In this document: positions 12,799 through 20,686 of the stretch, piece after piece
Numbering within the stretch: position 1 is the stretch's first letter
Layout of the letters: every line of letters starts with the position of its first letter
Source of the DNA: an uncultured Eubacteriales bacterium
Lineage (GTDB): Bacteria > Bacillota > Clostridia > Oscillospirales > Oscillospiraceae
Direction: 5' to 3'
Length of the DNA stretch: 20,686 bases
Assembly (NCBI GenBank): GCA_959602365.1
Contig: CAUGSS010000043.1
Coordinates: forward strand, 1-20,686
The notes under the pieces: generated by a model
What the model was told of the DNA's origin: nothing
Databases searched by the model: none
The model's input: the letters and a program-made list of their open reading frames with translations, nothing else
Made by a program: the position numbers and the translations under genes

Positions 12799-14046
12799 GT
12801 GGAAAAGAAACTCTCGGTGGGGCAGAATACCCTGTTCAATTCCGCAGGCTCACTGTATTACCTGGCCTGTCAATGGTTAATTACCGTTTTGGTGGTCCGG
12901 CTGAGCGGCTATGAGGACGCGGGGACTTTGTCCCTCTGTATGTCAATTACCAACATGTTCTACACGCTTGCCAGCTTCGGCATGCGGGATTTCCAGGTGT
13001 CGGATTACACGGGAAAGTATTCCCCCGGCCAGTATGTGACCACGCGGCTGCTGACCTGTACTGCCGCTGCTGTGCTGTGCTGCGGCTTTGTGGGGCTGAA
13101 CCGGGGCTATACCGGCTATGAGGCGGCCTGTATTATACTCTATATGCTCTTCCGGGTGGCAGAGGCCCTGGTGGACACCTTCCAGGCCATGGAGCAGCAG
13201 GCGGAGCGGATGGACTATAATTTCATCTCCTTTCTGCTCCGGGGCACCTTCCTGTTGGGCGGTTTTTCCCTGATCCTATGGCTGACGCAAAACCTGCTGC
13301 TGGCCATTTTGTGCATTACCCTGACCTCGTTTGCAGTGGTGCTGCTCTTTGATTTTCCCGTGGGGCGGCGGCTCACCGGCTTCCGTCTGACCTTTTCCTT
13401 CCAGGTATCCCGGCAGCTGCTCTGGGAGTGCCTGCCCCTGATGTGCAATTCCTTCCTCACCACTGCGGTGATCTCCGTGCCCCGCAGTATTCTGGAGGGA
13501 ATTTGGGGCAGTTATATCATGGGCATTTATGCCTCCATTGCCACCCCGGCCACCATTGTCCAGTCGGGGGCCATATGGCTTTACACCCCGGTGATTACAG
13601 TGTTTACCCGTCACTACGCCCGGCGGGACGCGCGCGCCTATTACACCCTGTATCACAAAATCTGGGCGCTGCTGGCCGCCGCCTTTGCCGTGGTATTTGT
13701 CGTGGCCGGGCTGTTGGGGCGCTGGGGGCTGGGCCTGCTGTTTGATGAGGCGGTGGTGGAGTATGCCGGCCTGCTGCTGCCGGTGCTGGGTACGACCGCC
13801 CTCATCGCCTGCGCCTATTTCCTGGGGGCGCTGATCACCATTACCCGAAAGCTGAAGGTGATCTTGATCGGCAACGCGGTGGCAGCTGTTCTGGCGGCGG
13901 CGCTGTCTCTGCCGCTGATCCGCAGCTTTGGCATGAACGGCGTCAATTATGTCATCTATATCTCCATGGGGGCCAATGTGCTCATCCTGTTCATCGCGCT
14001 GACCTGCATTCTGCGCCGCCACTTTCAGACGGGCGCAGAGCAATGA
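12799..14046 (+). CDS. Polysaccharide flippase (Wzx/MOP superfamily) membrane protein
   Basis: The protein has about 415 residues and 12 or more hydrophobic segments spread over its length, such as FNSAGSLYYLACQWLITVLV, LLTCTAAAVLCCGFVGL and IALTCILRR at the end. The start FNSAGSLYYLACQW and the motif FGMRDFQVSDYTG are typical of oligosaccharide flippases and related MOP exporters, which move lipid-linked sugars across the membrane. No glycosyltransferase or capsule genes adjoin it, so the substrate is unknown. The start is uncertain: GTG 12775 has no binding site, while GTG 12799 has AAAGGGAAG at 12784-12792; I use 12799. It has its own promoter, and a new promoter follows, so it may be monocistronic. 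Confidence 0.87.
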   Translation: MEKKLSVGQNTLFNSAGSLYYLACQWLITVLVVRLSGYEDAGTLSLCMSITNMFYTLASFGMRDFQVSDYTGKYSPGQYVTTRLLTCTAAAVLCCGFVGLNRGYTGYEAACIILYMLFRVAEALVDTFQAMEQQAERMDYNFISFLLRGTFLLGGFSLILWLTQNLLLAILCITLTSFAVVLLFDFPVGRRLTGFRLTFSFQVSRQLLWECLPLMCNSFLTTAVISVPRSILEGIWGSYIMGIYASIATPATIVQSGAIWLYTPVITVFTRHYARRDARAYYTLYHKIWALLAAAFAVVFVVAGLLGRWGLGLLFDEAVVEYAGLLLPVLGTTALIACAYFLGALITITRKLKVILIGNAVAAVLAAALSLPLIRSFGMNGVNYVIYISMGANVLILFIALTCILRRHFQTGAEQ

Positions 14047-14050
14047 GCCG

Positions 14051-14079
14051 TTGCCTTTCCGGGTGAAAACTGGTAAAAT
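14051..14079 (+). promoter_or_regulatory. Promoter of the thioesterase gene
   Basis: TTGCCT (14051-14056), 17 bases, TAAAAT (14074-14079), with TGG directly before the -10. A GC-rich inverted repeat (CCCCGC with GCGGGG, about 14091-14114) lies in the untranslated leader. Confidence 0.6.
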
Positions 14080-14142
14080 AGAAAAAAACACCCCGCCTTC
14101 TCCTGGGGCGCGGGGGATCAAAGAAGGAAAGTGGGGAACACA

Positions 14143-14592
14143 ATGGACGAGAAGGTTTTGACAACGGAGGAGTGGCTCCGGGAGGAGCTCGACTTTATCA
14201 ACGGTAAGATGGCGGCTACGCTGAACGGGCGGCTGAAGGCGGAATTGGAGTGCTGCAACGACGCCGACCAGGAGCTGACGCTGAAATTCCCGCTTCAGGA
14301 CTGGCAGGTCAACGGCCTGGGCACCCTGCACGGGGGAATGATCAATACCATGATGGATCTGGTCATGAGCATGGCGGTGTACTGCTTCTCCCGCCAGACC
14401 ATCCCGCCCACCATCTCCATGACGGCGAACTATCTTCGGCCGGTTCCCATGGAGGAGTATGTGTTCATCAAGGCCCGGGTGACCTCCCTGGGGAAGCGCA
14501 ATGCCACCGCCTACTGCGAAGCCATCGTTCCCTCCAGCGGTAAGGTGGCCTGTACCGCCATCGGCACATATGCGATTATCGCCAAGAAGTGA
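14143..14592 (+). CDS. PaaI family hotdog-fold thioesterase
   Basis: The protein has 149 residues. The hotdog core is visible as WQVNGLGTLHGGMINTMMDL, where HGG followed by an acidic residue on the long helix is the usual PaaI-type active site, then ISMTANYLRPVPMEEYVFIK and a final strand ending at AIGTYAI. Such enzymes hydrolyse small acyl-CoA thioesters; the substrate is not evident. ATG 14143 is chosen over GTG 14131 because the purine-rich GGAAAGTGGGGAA lies just upstream at 14126-14138. It has its own promoter and a terminator that overlaps the stop codon, so it is a single-gene unit. Confidence 0.92.
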   Translation: MDEKVLTTEEWLREELDFINGKMAATLNGRLKAELECCNDADQELTLKFPLQDWQVNGLGTLHGGMINTMMDLVMSMAVYCFSRQTIPPTISMTANYLRPVPMEEYVFIKARVTSLGKRNATAYCEAIVPSSGKVACTAIGTYAIIAKK

Positions 14593-14623
14593 GAAAAGGA
14601 CGCGCCGCGGCGCGTCCTTTTCT
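14592..14623. terminator. Terminator after the thioesterase gene
   Basis: AGAAAAGGACGCGCCG (14592-14607) and its exact complement CGGCGCGTCCTTTTCT (14608-14623) make a 32-base perfect palindrome; the tip opens as the loop. The end TTTTCTATTG supplies a T-rich tail. It starts within the stop codon of the thioesterase gene. Confidence 0.8.
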
Positions 14624-14787
14624 ATTGTTGCGGCAGGGGACAGGGGAGGCAGTGTGCAGGTTTCCAGCGGAAATCCGTATGGCCGGCCCGCCCGGCAGAC
14701 AAAATAGAAGTAAGATTGGCGCCGGCCGTTGGCCCCAGCGGCGGGGAAAGGCCTTCGATGAAAGCGGTTCGGTCAGCGGTGTGCAGC

Positions 14788-15651
14788 TTACAGTGAGCTT
14801 GTCTGGAATTCCCGCTCCAGCGCCTGCCGCATGATTTCAAAGGGGGCCTCCCGCCCGGTCCAGAGCGTGAAGTTCAGCGCCCCCTGGCAGGCCAGCATGC
14901 CCAGCCCGTTGACGGTTCGGGCGCCCCGGGCGGCGCAGCGGGCGAGAAACTGGGTGTCCGCCGGATCAAAGGCCACGTCGGCTGCCAGAGTGCCGGGCTG
15001 GACAGAGGCATAATCCAGATCCGGAGCTTCTGCCTCGTGGGGGCGCATTCCCACCGGTGTGGCGTTGATCAGAATGCCGGTGCCCTCCGGGACAGCCAGC
15101 GAGGCGCTCCAGGGCAGAAAGGCGGCGGAGACGGCGGTATGGGCCTGCAGGGTGCGGACCAGCGCCTCTCCCCGTGGCCGGCTTCGGTTGACTACGGTGA
15201 TCCGGCGGACCCCGGCCAGAGCGCACTCCACGGCAATGGCCTTGGCGGCCCCGCCTGCGCCCAGCAGCGTGACAGACTGTCCTGCCAGGGAAACGCCCTC
15301 CCGGCGCAGCGCCTCCACAAAGCCCCGGCCGTCGGTATTGTCCCCGTAGAGACCGTCCTCCCGCACCACCACGGTGTTGACCGCCCCGATGACCTGGGCG
15401 GCGGGGGAGAGCTGGTCCAGATAGGGGAGGACGGTGATTTTGTGGGGCATGGTCAGGTTGATGCCCCGGAAGTGCAGCGGGCGCAGGCTGCGGATGGCGG
15501 CGTCAAAATCCGCCGGCGTCACCTTGAGGGTGAGATAGCGCCAGTTGAGTCCCAGGGCGGCAAAACCCGCCTCTTCCATGACGCCGGTAGGGTTGCCCTC
15601 CACCGGGTCGCCAAAGACTCCCACCAGTTCCGCACGGTAATTTTTTGCCAT
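14788..15651 (-). CDS. Shikimate dehydrogenase family protein with an atypical substrate loop
   Basis: The protein has 287 residues. INLTMPHK (catalytic Lys 71), GDNTDGRGF (Asp 107), LLGAGGAAKAI and VVNRSRPR (the NADP-type NRxxxR motif) are clear AroE features. It would reduce 3-dehydroshikimate or a related compound with NADPH. The N-terminal loop is unusual: GDPVEGNPTGVM replaces the canonical GxPxxHSxSPxxH, so the two shikimate-binding Ser are Asn 20 and Thr 22. This variant may belong to the quinate/shikimate-like paralogs of Clostridia, so the substrate is less certain. ATG 15651 has GAGGAG 8 bases upstream; the open frame extends to 15756 without a better start. No other aro genes adjoin. 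It is divergent from pyruvate kinase. Confidence 0.88.
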   Translation of the reverse strand: MAKNYRAELVGVFGDPVEGNPTGVMEEAGFAALGLNWRYLTLKVTPADFDAAIRSLRPLHFRGINLTMPHKITVLPYLDQLSPAAQVIGAVNTVVVREDGLYGDNTDGRGFVEALRREGVSLAGQSVTLLGAGGAAKAIAVECALAGVRRITVVNRSRPRGEALVRTLQAHTAVSAAFLPWSASLAVPEGTGILINATPVGMRPHEAEAPDLDYASVQPGTLAADVAFDPADTQFLARCAARGARTVNGLGMLACQGALNFTLWTGREAPFEIMRQALEREFQTSSL

Positions 15652-15862
15652 GGGTTCCACTCCTCTCAGGATTCTCCGCCCGCCGCGGGGAGGGGCGGAG
15701 CAGTTCGGTTGCCTCTCACCGCCATTATAGAGAGGGGTGGGCTGAAAAGCAAGCATTCAGATGGGCTTTTGTGATTTACAAAAGTGAAAGTCGGATGTGT
15801 TTTCCACAAAAGAATTCCCTTGACGGCTTGGCTTTCAGTGCAGTTTGGAAGGTCTGGTTTTC

Positions 15863-15891
15863 TTGAAATACAGGGCTTTCTATGCTACGAT
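15863..15891 (+). promoter_or_regulatory. Promoter of the pyruvate kinase gene
   Basis: TTGAAA (15863-15868), 17 bases, TACGAT (15886-15891), predicting a start near 15898 and a leader of about 55 bases. Confidence 0.65.
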
Positions 15892-15952
15892 AGCAGTGCA
15901 GAAACAGCCAGAAAACAAGTGCCCTGCGGCGGCTGAGAGGAGTTTGTTTCCC

Positions 15953-17365
15953 ATGAGAAAAACCAAAATTGTATGCACCATTGGCCCGGCCTGTTCGGAC
16001 GAGGAGACCCTGACCGGCATGTGTCAGGCCGGCATGAATGTGGCCCGGCTGAACTTTTCCCACGGCACCCATGAGGAGCAGGCTGCAAAGATCAAACTGA
16101 TCAAACGGGTGCGGGAGAAGCTGGATCTTCCCATTGCCATTATGCTGGACACCAAAGGGCCGGAGTATCGCATCCGCACCTTTAAAAACGGCAAAGCCAC
16201 GCTGAAGGACGGAGACACCTTTACCTTTACCACCCGGGAAGTGGATGGAGACGCCACTCAGGTCTCCGTCAGCTACGCCGGCCTGGCCCAGGACCTTCAG
16301 GTGAGGGACCGGGTGCTGGTCAACAACGGCCTGCTCATCTTCCAGGTCACCTCCCTCACCGACACCGACGTGATCTGCACCGTCATCGCGGGAGGCGAGA
16401 TCTCCGACCGGAAGAGCATGAGCTTTCCCAATAAAGTGCTCAAGCAGGTCTATCTGAGCGAGCAGGACAAGAGCGACCTGCTCTTCGGCATTGAACACGG
16501 AGTGGACTTTGTGGCCTGCTCCTTTGTCTCCTGCCGCCAGGACCTGCTGGACGTGAAAGAGTTCCTGTCCCAGAACGGCGGGGACGACATCGAGCTGATT
16601 GCCAAGATTGAAAATCAGTCCGGCATCGACAATATCGAGGAAATCTGTCAGGAGTGCAGCGGCATTATGATCGGCCGGGGCGATATGGGGGTGGAGATCC
16701 CCTTCGAGGAGCTGCCCGCGGTCCAGAAGCGGCTGATCACCAAGTGCCGCCTGCTGGGCAAGCGGATTATCACCGCCACGGAGATGCTGGAGTCCATGAT
16801 CCACAATCCCCGGCCCACCCGGGCAGAGATCTCTGACGTGGCCAACGCGGTTTATGACGGCACCAGCGCCGTCATGCTCTCAGGAGAGACCGCCGCCGGC
16901 AAGTACCCGGTGCTGACGGTACAGACCATGTCCCGCATTGCCGAGGCCACCGAGGAGAGTATTCGCTTCGACAAGCGATTCCACTCCTCCGAGTTTAAGA
17001 TCAAGAACACGGTGGACGCCATCTCCCACGCCACCTGCGGCATGGCCATTGATATCGGGGCGGCCGCCATTGTGGCCTGCTCCCTGTCGGGAATGACCGC
17101 CCGGATGGTGTCCCGGTTCCGTCCGCCGGTGGACATCATCGGCCTGACCACCTCGGAGAAGACCTGGCGCAAGCTCGCCCTGTCCTGGGGCGTGATTCCC
17201 GCCATGTGCGAGATGTATGAGTCCGCTGACGTGCTGTTTTACACCGCCAAGCATCGGGCCAGAGAGATCATGGGCCTGAAGAGCGGAGACAAGATTGTCA
17301 TCACCGGCGGCCTGGTGAACGGCCGCACCGGCAACACCAATATGCTGAAAATTGAGACCATCTGA
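15953..17365 (+). CDS. pyk: Pyruvate kinase
   Basis: The protein has 470 residues, the length of the short form without the extra C-terminal PEP-utiliser domain of Bacillus. It converts phosphoenolpyruvate and ADP to pyruvate and ATP, the last step of glycolysis. Key motifs are ARLNFSHGTH (31-40), LDTKGPEYR (65-73, the Glu typical of potassium-dependent enzymes), LIAKIENQ (catalytic Lys 218), IGRGDMGVEIP (240-250) and SMIHNPRPTRAEISDVANAV (281-300). The usual TATQMLxSM reads TATEMLESM (Glu 277), a small change near the active site. ATG 15953 has AGAGGAG 10 bases upstream. The sugar acetyltransferase gene starts 12 bases after the stop, and its binding site overlaps the pyk stop codon, so the two are an operon. 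Confidence 0.97.
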   Translation: MRKTKIVCTIGPACSDEETLTGMCQAGMNVARLNFSHGTHEEQAAKIKLIKRVREKLDLPIAIMLDTKGPEYRIRTFKNGKATLKDGDTFTFTTREVDGDATQVSVSYAGLAQDLQVRDRVLVNNGLLIFQVTSLTDTDVICTVIAGGEISDRKSMSFPNKVLKQVYLSEQDKSDLLFGIEHGVDFVACSFVSCRQDLLDVKEFLSQNGGDDIELIAKIENQSGIDNIEEICQECSGIMIGRGDMGVEIPFEELPAVQKRLITKCRLLGKRIITATEMLESMIHNPRPTRAEISDVANAVYDGTSAVMLSGETAAGKYPVLTVQTMSRIAEATEESIRFDKRFHSSEFKIKNTVDAISHATCGMAIDIGAAAIVACSLSGMTARMVSRFRPPVDIIGLTTSEKTWRKLALSWGVIPAMCEMYESADVLFYTAKHRAREIMGLKSGDKIVITGGLVNGRTGNTNMLKIETI

Positions 17366-17377
17366 GGAGGAACCCCC

Positions 17378-17953
17378 ATGACGGAACGGGAAAAGGCCGA
17401 CGCAGGACTGCTCTACAACGCGGGAGATCCGGCCCTGGCGGCAGACCGGGACCGGGTCAAGGACCTGTGTCTTCGGTTCAATGCGCTGGACTCCCGGCAG
17501 CAGGAGGAGCGGGAGCGGCTGATCGGCCGGATCTTGGGCCAGGCCGGGGAGGGCTGCTTCCTCACCGCCCCGTTCTGGTGCGATTATGGCTATAACATCC
17601 GGGTGGGGAAGTATTTCTATACCAACCACAACTGTGTCATCCTGGACTGTGCACCGGTGACCTTTGGGGATGAGGTGCTCATCGGGCCGAACTGCTGCTT
17701 TTCCGCGGCGGGCCACCCGCTGGACGCCGCCCAGCGCAGCACGGGGCTGGAGTTTGCCCATCCCATCACCGTGGGGAACCGGGTCTGGTTTGGAGCCAAT
17801 GTGACGGTATTGCCCGGGGTGACCATTGGGGATGACTGCGTGATTGGCGCCGGCAGCGTGGTGACCCGGGATATTCCCTCCGGCGTGGTGGCGGTAGGGA
17901 ATCCCTGCCGGGTGCTCCGGCCGATCACTGAGGCGGACCGGATGCAGCTGTGA
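17378..17953 (+). CDS. Sugar O-acetyltransferase, LacA/Maa/NodL family
   Basis: The protein has 191 residues. The N-terminal helical part is followed by a left-handed beta-helix of hexapeptide repeats (VTFGDEVLIGPN, ITVGNRVWFGANVTVLPGVT, IGDDCVIGAGSVVTRDIPSG). AAGHPLD carries the catalytic His of the family, in the HP motif. It transfers acetyl from acetyl-CoA to the hydroxyl of a sugar such as maltose or a galactoside; the natural acceptor cannot be told. GAGGAGG (17364-17370) precedes the ATG by 7 bases and overlaps the pyk stop, so it is probably cotranscribed with pyk. A long GC hairpin follows the stop. Confidence 0.93.
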   Translation: MTEREKADAGLLYNAGDPALAADRDRVKDLCLRFNALDSRQQEERERLIGRILGQAGEGCFLTAPFWCDYGYNIRVGKYFYTNHNCVILDCAPVTFGDEVLIGPNCCFSAAGHPLDAAQRSTGLEFAHPITVGNRVWFGANVTVLPGVTIGDDCVIGAGSVVTRDIPSGVVAVGNPCRVLRPITEADRMQL

Positions 17954-17968
17954 AAACAGATACAGACA

Positions 17969-18000
17969 AAGGCCTGCGGCGCATTTGCGCCGCAGGCCTT
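17969..18000. terminator. Hairpin between convergent genes, terminator-like
   Basis: AAGGCCTGCGGCGC (17969-17982) pairs perfectly with GCGCCGCAGGCCTT (17987-18000) across ATTT. T tracts are short on both strands, so its strength as a terminator is uncertain, but its place between two convergent stops fits that role. Confidence 0.65.
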
Positions 18001-18023
18001 GCTGCGTTAAATGAAACTGCGGT

Positions 18024-19838
18024 TCAGACGGAGACCGCCTCTTTCTTGGCGGCCTTCTCCGCCTCTTCTTTTTCCAGCACTGTGTAGGCCACTTTGCCCA
18101 CCAGGGTGTGGGGCAGCTCGGTGCGGAATTCGATCTCCTGGGGAATAGCGTACTTGGCCACCCGCTGGGCGCAGTGCTCCAAAATGGACGCACGCAGCGC
18201 GTCGTCGGGCTCCACTCCGGGCTTGGGCACGATAAAGGCCTTGACCCGCTGCATCTTGTAATCGTCCTTGACGCCGATGACGGTGCTCATCAGTACATCC
18301 GGATGGGCGTCGATGACGTTTTCCACCTGGGAGGGATAGACGTTGTAACCGCTGGTGATGATCATCCGCTTCAGCCGCTGCTTGAAATAGATGAAGCCCT
18401 CCTCGTCCATGACGCCCAGGTCGCCGGTGTGGAGCCAAACCAGCCCGTCCTCGTGCTGCTGAAGGGTCTGGGCCGTCTCTTTCGGGTTGTCCATGTAACC
18501 CAGCATGACCGTAGGGCCGGACAGGCAGATCTCGCCGACGGTGCCGTAAGGCACCTCGTCATGGGTCGAGGGGATGACAATTTTATAGTATGTGTCAGGG
18601 AAGGGGATGCCGATGCTGCCCTCCTTGAAGAAGAAGCGGGGGGTGAGGCAGCTGGCGGTGACGCACTCGGTAGTGCCGTATCCCTCCCGGATCTGCTCCT
18701 TGGCCCCGTGTTCCCGGAGGAACACGTCCACCTTGGCCTTCAGCTCTACGCTCAGGCTGTCGCCGCCGGAGAAGATGCCCTCCAGCTGGCTCATATCCAG
18801 CTTCTGGGCGTCCTCCATCCGGAGCAGCGCCTCAAACAGGGTGGGCACGCCCGCGATGTAATTGGGCTTGTACTGGCCCAGCAGCTTGCAGTAGCTCTTG
18901 GCGTTGAACTGGGGGATCAGAATGGAGGTGCCGCCCCAGTAGAGCACCGTGTGGATGCACACGCCCAGGCCGAAACCGTGGAAGATGGGCATGATGGAGA
19001 GCATGGTGTGGCCCGGGTGCAGGCAGTCTCCGGCGGTGCCGGTCTGGAGGGCCAGGGCGTTGAAGTTCAGGTTGGAGAGCAGGATGCCTTTGCTGGTGCC
19101 GGTGGTGCCGCCGGAGTAGAGAATGGCGGCCACATCGTCGCTCTTGGCATAATAGAGGTACTCCCCGGTATATTGCTCGGCGGACTTGATAAAATCCTTC
19201 CAGAGCAGCACATCGGCGTCCTTGGGCAGCTTTACCTTGTTTTTGACCGTCAGGGGATAGAGCAGCTTCTTGACTCCGGCCAGGCCGTCGGTGATGTCGC
19301 AGATCAGCAGCGTTTTGAGGTTGAGCCGGGAGCGGATCTGGGCAAACTTGGGGTAAAACTGGAGCAGGGTGAGGCACATCACGCTCTGCGAGTTGTTGAT
19401 GTAATCCACGATCTCCTCGGCGCCGGAGAGGGGGTGAATCATGTTGGCCACCGCGCCCATCCGGTTGATGGCGTAAAACAGAATGATGGCCTGGGGGGTA
19501 TTGGGCATGCAGATGGTCACCCGGTCGCCGGGGCGCACCCCCTGGGCGCACAGGGCTTTGGCCGCCGCGTGGATCTGGGAGACAAAGGTCCGGTAGGTCA
19601 CTTGATTGCCGTAAAAGTTATAGGCCGTGGTGTCGGGCAGACACTTGGCGGTGGCCTCTACCGCGTCCACCATGGAGCCGTCGAAATAGTTCAAGGTGGT
19701 GGGAATTTCCCCTGCGGCCTTGAACCACGGGGTTTTCACCTGCTCGGGCACCGGGAAGGTGATGGAGCGCTCCTGGTATTTCACGTTGAAGGGTACTTTC
19801 AGTGTTTCCGTGGTATGGGTGGCATTATTGGTAGTCAT
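18024..19838 (-). CDS. AMP-forming fatty acyl-CoA ligase (AMP-binding)
   Basis: The protein has 604 residues and belongs to the ANL superfamily. YSGGTTGTSKGILLSN is the AMP-binding P-loop, GYGTTEC the second ATP motif, TGDLGVMDEEGFIYFKQR the hinge region, and HTLVGKVAY near the C-terminus carries the adenylating Lys. It activates a carboxylic acid with ATP and joins it to CoA; the overall look is that of long- or medium-chain fatty acyl ligases, though chain length is uncertain. ATG 19838 has GAGGAGG about 9 bases upstream. The upstream E2-like gene ends at 19825, so the reading frames overlap by 14 bases and the two are translationally linked. The N-terminal extension before the core is about 20 residues. 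Confidence 0.93.
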   Translation of the reverse strand: MTTNNATHTTETLKVPFNVKYQERSITFPVPEQVKTPWFKAAGEIPTTLNYFDGSMVDAVEATAKCLPDTTAYNFYGNQVTYRTFVSQIHAAAKALCAQGVRPGDRVTICMPNTPQAIILFYAINRMGAVANMIHPLSGAEEIVDYINNSQSVMCLTLLQFYPKFAQIRSRLNLKTLLICDITDGLAGVKKLLYPLTVKNKVKLPKDADVLLWKDFIKSAEQYTGEYLYYAKSDDVAAILYSGGTTGTSKGILLSNLNFNALALQTGTAGDCLHPGHTMLSIMPIFHGFGLGVCIHTVLYWGGTSILIPQFNAKSYCKLLGQYKPNYIAGVPTLFEALLRMEDAQKLDMSQLEGIFSGGDSLSVELKAKVDVFLREHGAKEQIREGYGTTECVTASCLTPRFFFKEGSIGIPFPDTYYKIVIPSTHDEVPYGTVGEICLSGPTVMLGYMDNPKETAQTLQQHEDGLVWLHTGDLGVMDEEGFIYFKQRLKRMIITSGYNVYPSQVENVIDAHPDVLMSTVIGVKDDYKMQRVKAFIVPKPGVEPDDALRASILEHCAQRVAKYAIPQEIEFRTELPHTLVGKVAYTVLEKEEAEKAAKKEAVSV

Positions 19839-20686
19839 AGCCGCTGTCCTCCTCAAGGGGCCGATCCAGCAGTTCCGGATGGGCACAGATATATTGAATG
19901 AGTTTCAGGGAGCGGGCAAAATAAAATCCATCGCCGATGCGTTCGTCCAGCGTGGCGCCGATGTCCACAAAGTCCCGCACCTGGACAGAGCCGTCGGGCA
20001 TCACGGTGGGGGTCTTGTGCATGGCGCCGATGGTGAGCAGCACAGAGTTGGTGCCGTAGTTGTTCAGATGGTGATACACGGCAGGGCACTTGATACTGCC
20101 CAGATTGGAGATCAGCACAGTGGTATAGTTGGGGTCTCCCTCGGTGAACACCTTCGGCACCTTGCCCCAGAAGTCCAGCCAGCGCACGGTGCGCACAATG
20201 AGCATCAGCAGCGGACGGGGCAGACGGCCGAATTTGTTCAGGATGTCGTCCAGGCCCTCGGCCTGTTTCTGCTCCCGCATCTCGTGGACTTCGCCCACGA
20301 TCCGGCGGCTGATGTCGGCCAGGGTGTCGCTGCCCTTGGCCTTGTACACCATAAGGGCCTCCTCACTGTGGTCGGTGAAGCGGCGTTTGGCCACAAAGCT
20401 GATGGTGATCTCGTCCCGCTCATAGGTTCTGGCGCCTTGGACAAACCGGTTCAGCTTGGGCCGCTCATTGACCGCCCGGGCCACGATGGCCACAATGCAG
20501 TGAAACAGGGTGGTCTTGTACTCGGCCCCGGGGCCGTTCTTCTCCTCAATATAGCGGAGCAGGTCGGTGATGTCCACCTCCAGATGGAGATAGACCTCGC
20601 TGTCCGTCCGCTTGGGATAGAGGCAGGACATGACCACGTTGATACCGGGGGCGTCTTTGACCCAATGGCCGTCCCGCCGGTCTCCC
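19825..20686 (-). CDS. E2-like acyltransferase (2-oxoacid dehydrogenase catalytic-domain family), partial
   Basis: The frame stays open to the right edge, so the N-terminus is missing; 286 codons are visible. The visible part has the CAT-like fold of E2 catalytic domains: a VYLHLEVDITDLLRYIEE start to the core, LISNLGSI and a C-terminal GATLDERIGDGFYFARSL. Classical E2 proteins have DHRxxDG; here the same place reads DERIGDG, with Glu for the catalytic His. No lipoyl or subunit-binding domain is seen in this part. The acceptor is therefore unknown. It lies upstream of, and overlaps, the acyl-CoA ligase, which suggests that an acyl-CoA made by the ligase is its substrate or that both act on one acyl group. 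That pairing is inference. Confidence 0.8.
   Translation of the reverse strand, partial: GDRRDGHWVKDAPGINVVMSCLYPKRTDSEVYLHLEVDITDLLRYIEEKNGPGAEYKTTLFHCIVAIVARAVNERPKLNRFVQGARTYERDEITISFVAKRRFTDHSEEALMVYKAKGSDTLADISRRIVGEVHEMREQKQAEGLDDILNKFGRLPRPLLMLIVRTVRWLDFWGKVPKVFTEGDPNYTTVLISNLGSIKCPAVYHHLNNYGTNSVLLTIGAMHKTPTVMPDGSVQVRDFVDIGATLDERIGDGFYFARSLKLIQYICAHPELLDRPLEEDSGYDYQ

Noticed and set aside
16880..18193. 437-codon minus-strand frame
   Set aside because: Shadow of pyruvate kinase and the acetyltransferase on the other strand.
18108..19901. 597-codon plus-strand frame
   Set aside because: Antisense shadow of the acyl-CoA ligase; low complexity in Gly, Val, Asp and Leu, and no binding site.
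1..20686. tRNA, rRNA, CRISPR arrays, complete insertion sequences
   Set aside because: No cloverleaf, spaced repeat array, transposase or terminal inverted repeats were seen on reading both strands.

Overview
The window looks like the chromosome of a fairly GC-rich low-GC-group relative: a Clostridia genome, most likely an Oscillospiraceae gut anaerobe of the Flavonifractor/Lawsonibacter/Intestinimonas kind. The basis is strong AGGAGG ribosome binding sites, sigma-A type promoters, compact hairpin terminators, two-[4Fe-4S] ferredoxin domains, HxlR regulators, a class M sirtuin and an ACGX-type radical SAM peptide system. The genus is inference. Base composition changes along the window: bases 1-450 are AT-rich and foreign-looking, about 950-3500 are intermediate, and from about 8400 onward the DNA is GC-rich and housekeeping-like.

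Layout. (1) 1-950: tail of an unrecognised AT-rich gene and a gene-poor stretch. (2) 952-2600: a TetR repressor divergent from a 3-hydroxyacyl-CoA dehydrogenase, with palindromic half-sites on both sides of a near-consensus promoter. (3) Module A, 2912-6437: an HxlR regulator facing an operon with a 30-residue Cys-rich peptide ending in two ACGX repeats (no earlier call needed: it is a very short ORF), its radical SAM/SPASM maturase, a frameshifted zinc-free MDR oxidoreductase, and a flavin split-barrel protein fused to a two-cluster ferredoxin. (4) 6584-8350: a frameshifted MFS exporter read from a leader with its own promoter and terminator hairpin, then an eroded gene tail. (5) Module B, 8444-12280: a second HxlR regulator facing an NAD(P)-binding oxidoreductase, a paralogous flavin/ferredoxin protein, a zinc macrodomain ADP-ribosyl hydrolase and a class M sirtuin (SirTM). 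(6) 12799-20686: core-type genes for a polysaccharide flippase family protein, a PaaI thioesterase, an atypical shikimate dehydrogenase, pyruvate kinase, a sugar O-acetyltransferase, a fatty acyl-CoA ligase and a partial E2-like acyltransferase.

The most interesting signal is that modules A and B are built to one plan. Each has an HxlR regulator with one N-terminal Cys (ACPV), a divergent promoter in which the same 16-bp element (AAAAAAGTGC[G/T]TACTT) overlaps the -35 box by the same two bases, an NAD(P)H-type oxidoreductase, and the flavin/ferredoxin fusion. What differs is the cargo: a ribosomally made, radical-SAM-modified Cys peptide in A, and a reversible ADP-ribosylation pair in B. I infer two parallel redox- or electrophile-responsive units. 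The reaction of the peptide maturase and the signal sensed are unknown.

Three single-base losses in G runs (near 5145, 5690 and 7643) break the MDR and MFS genes, while every GC-rich gene downstream is intact. Either this segment is decaying or it contains sequence errors.
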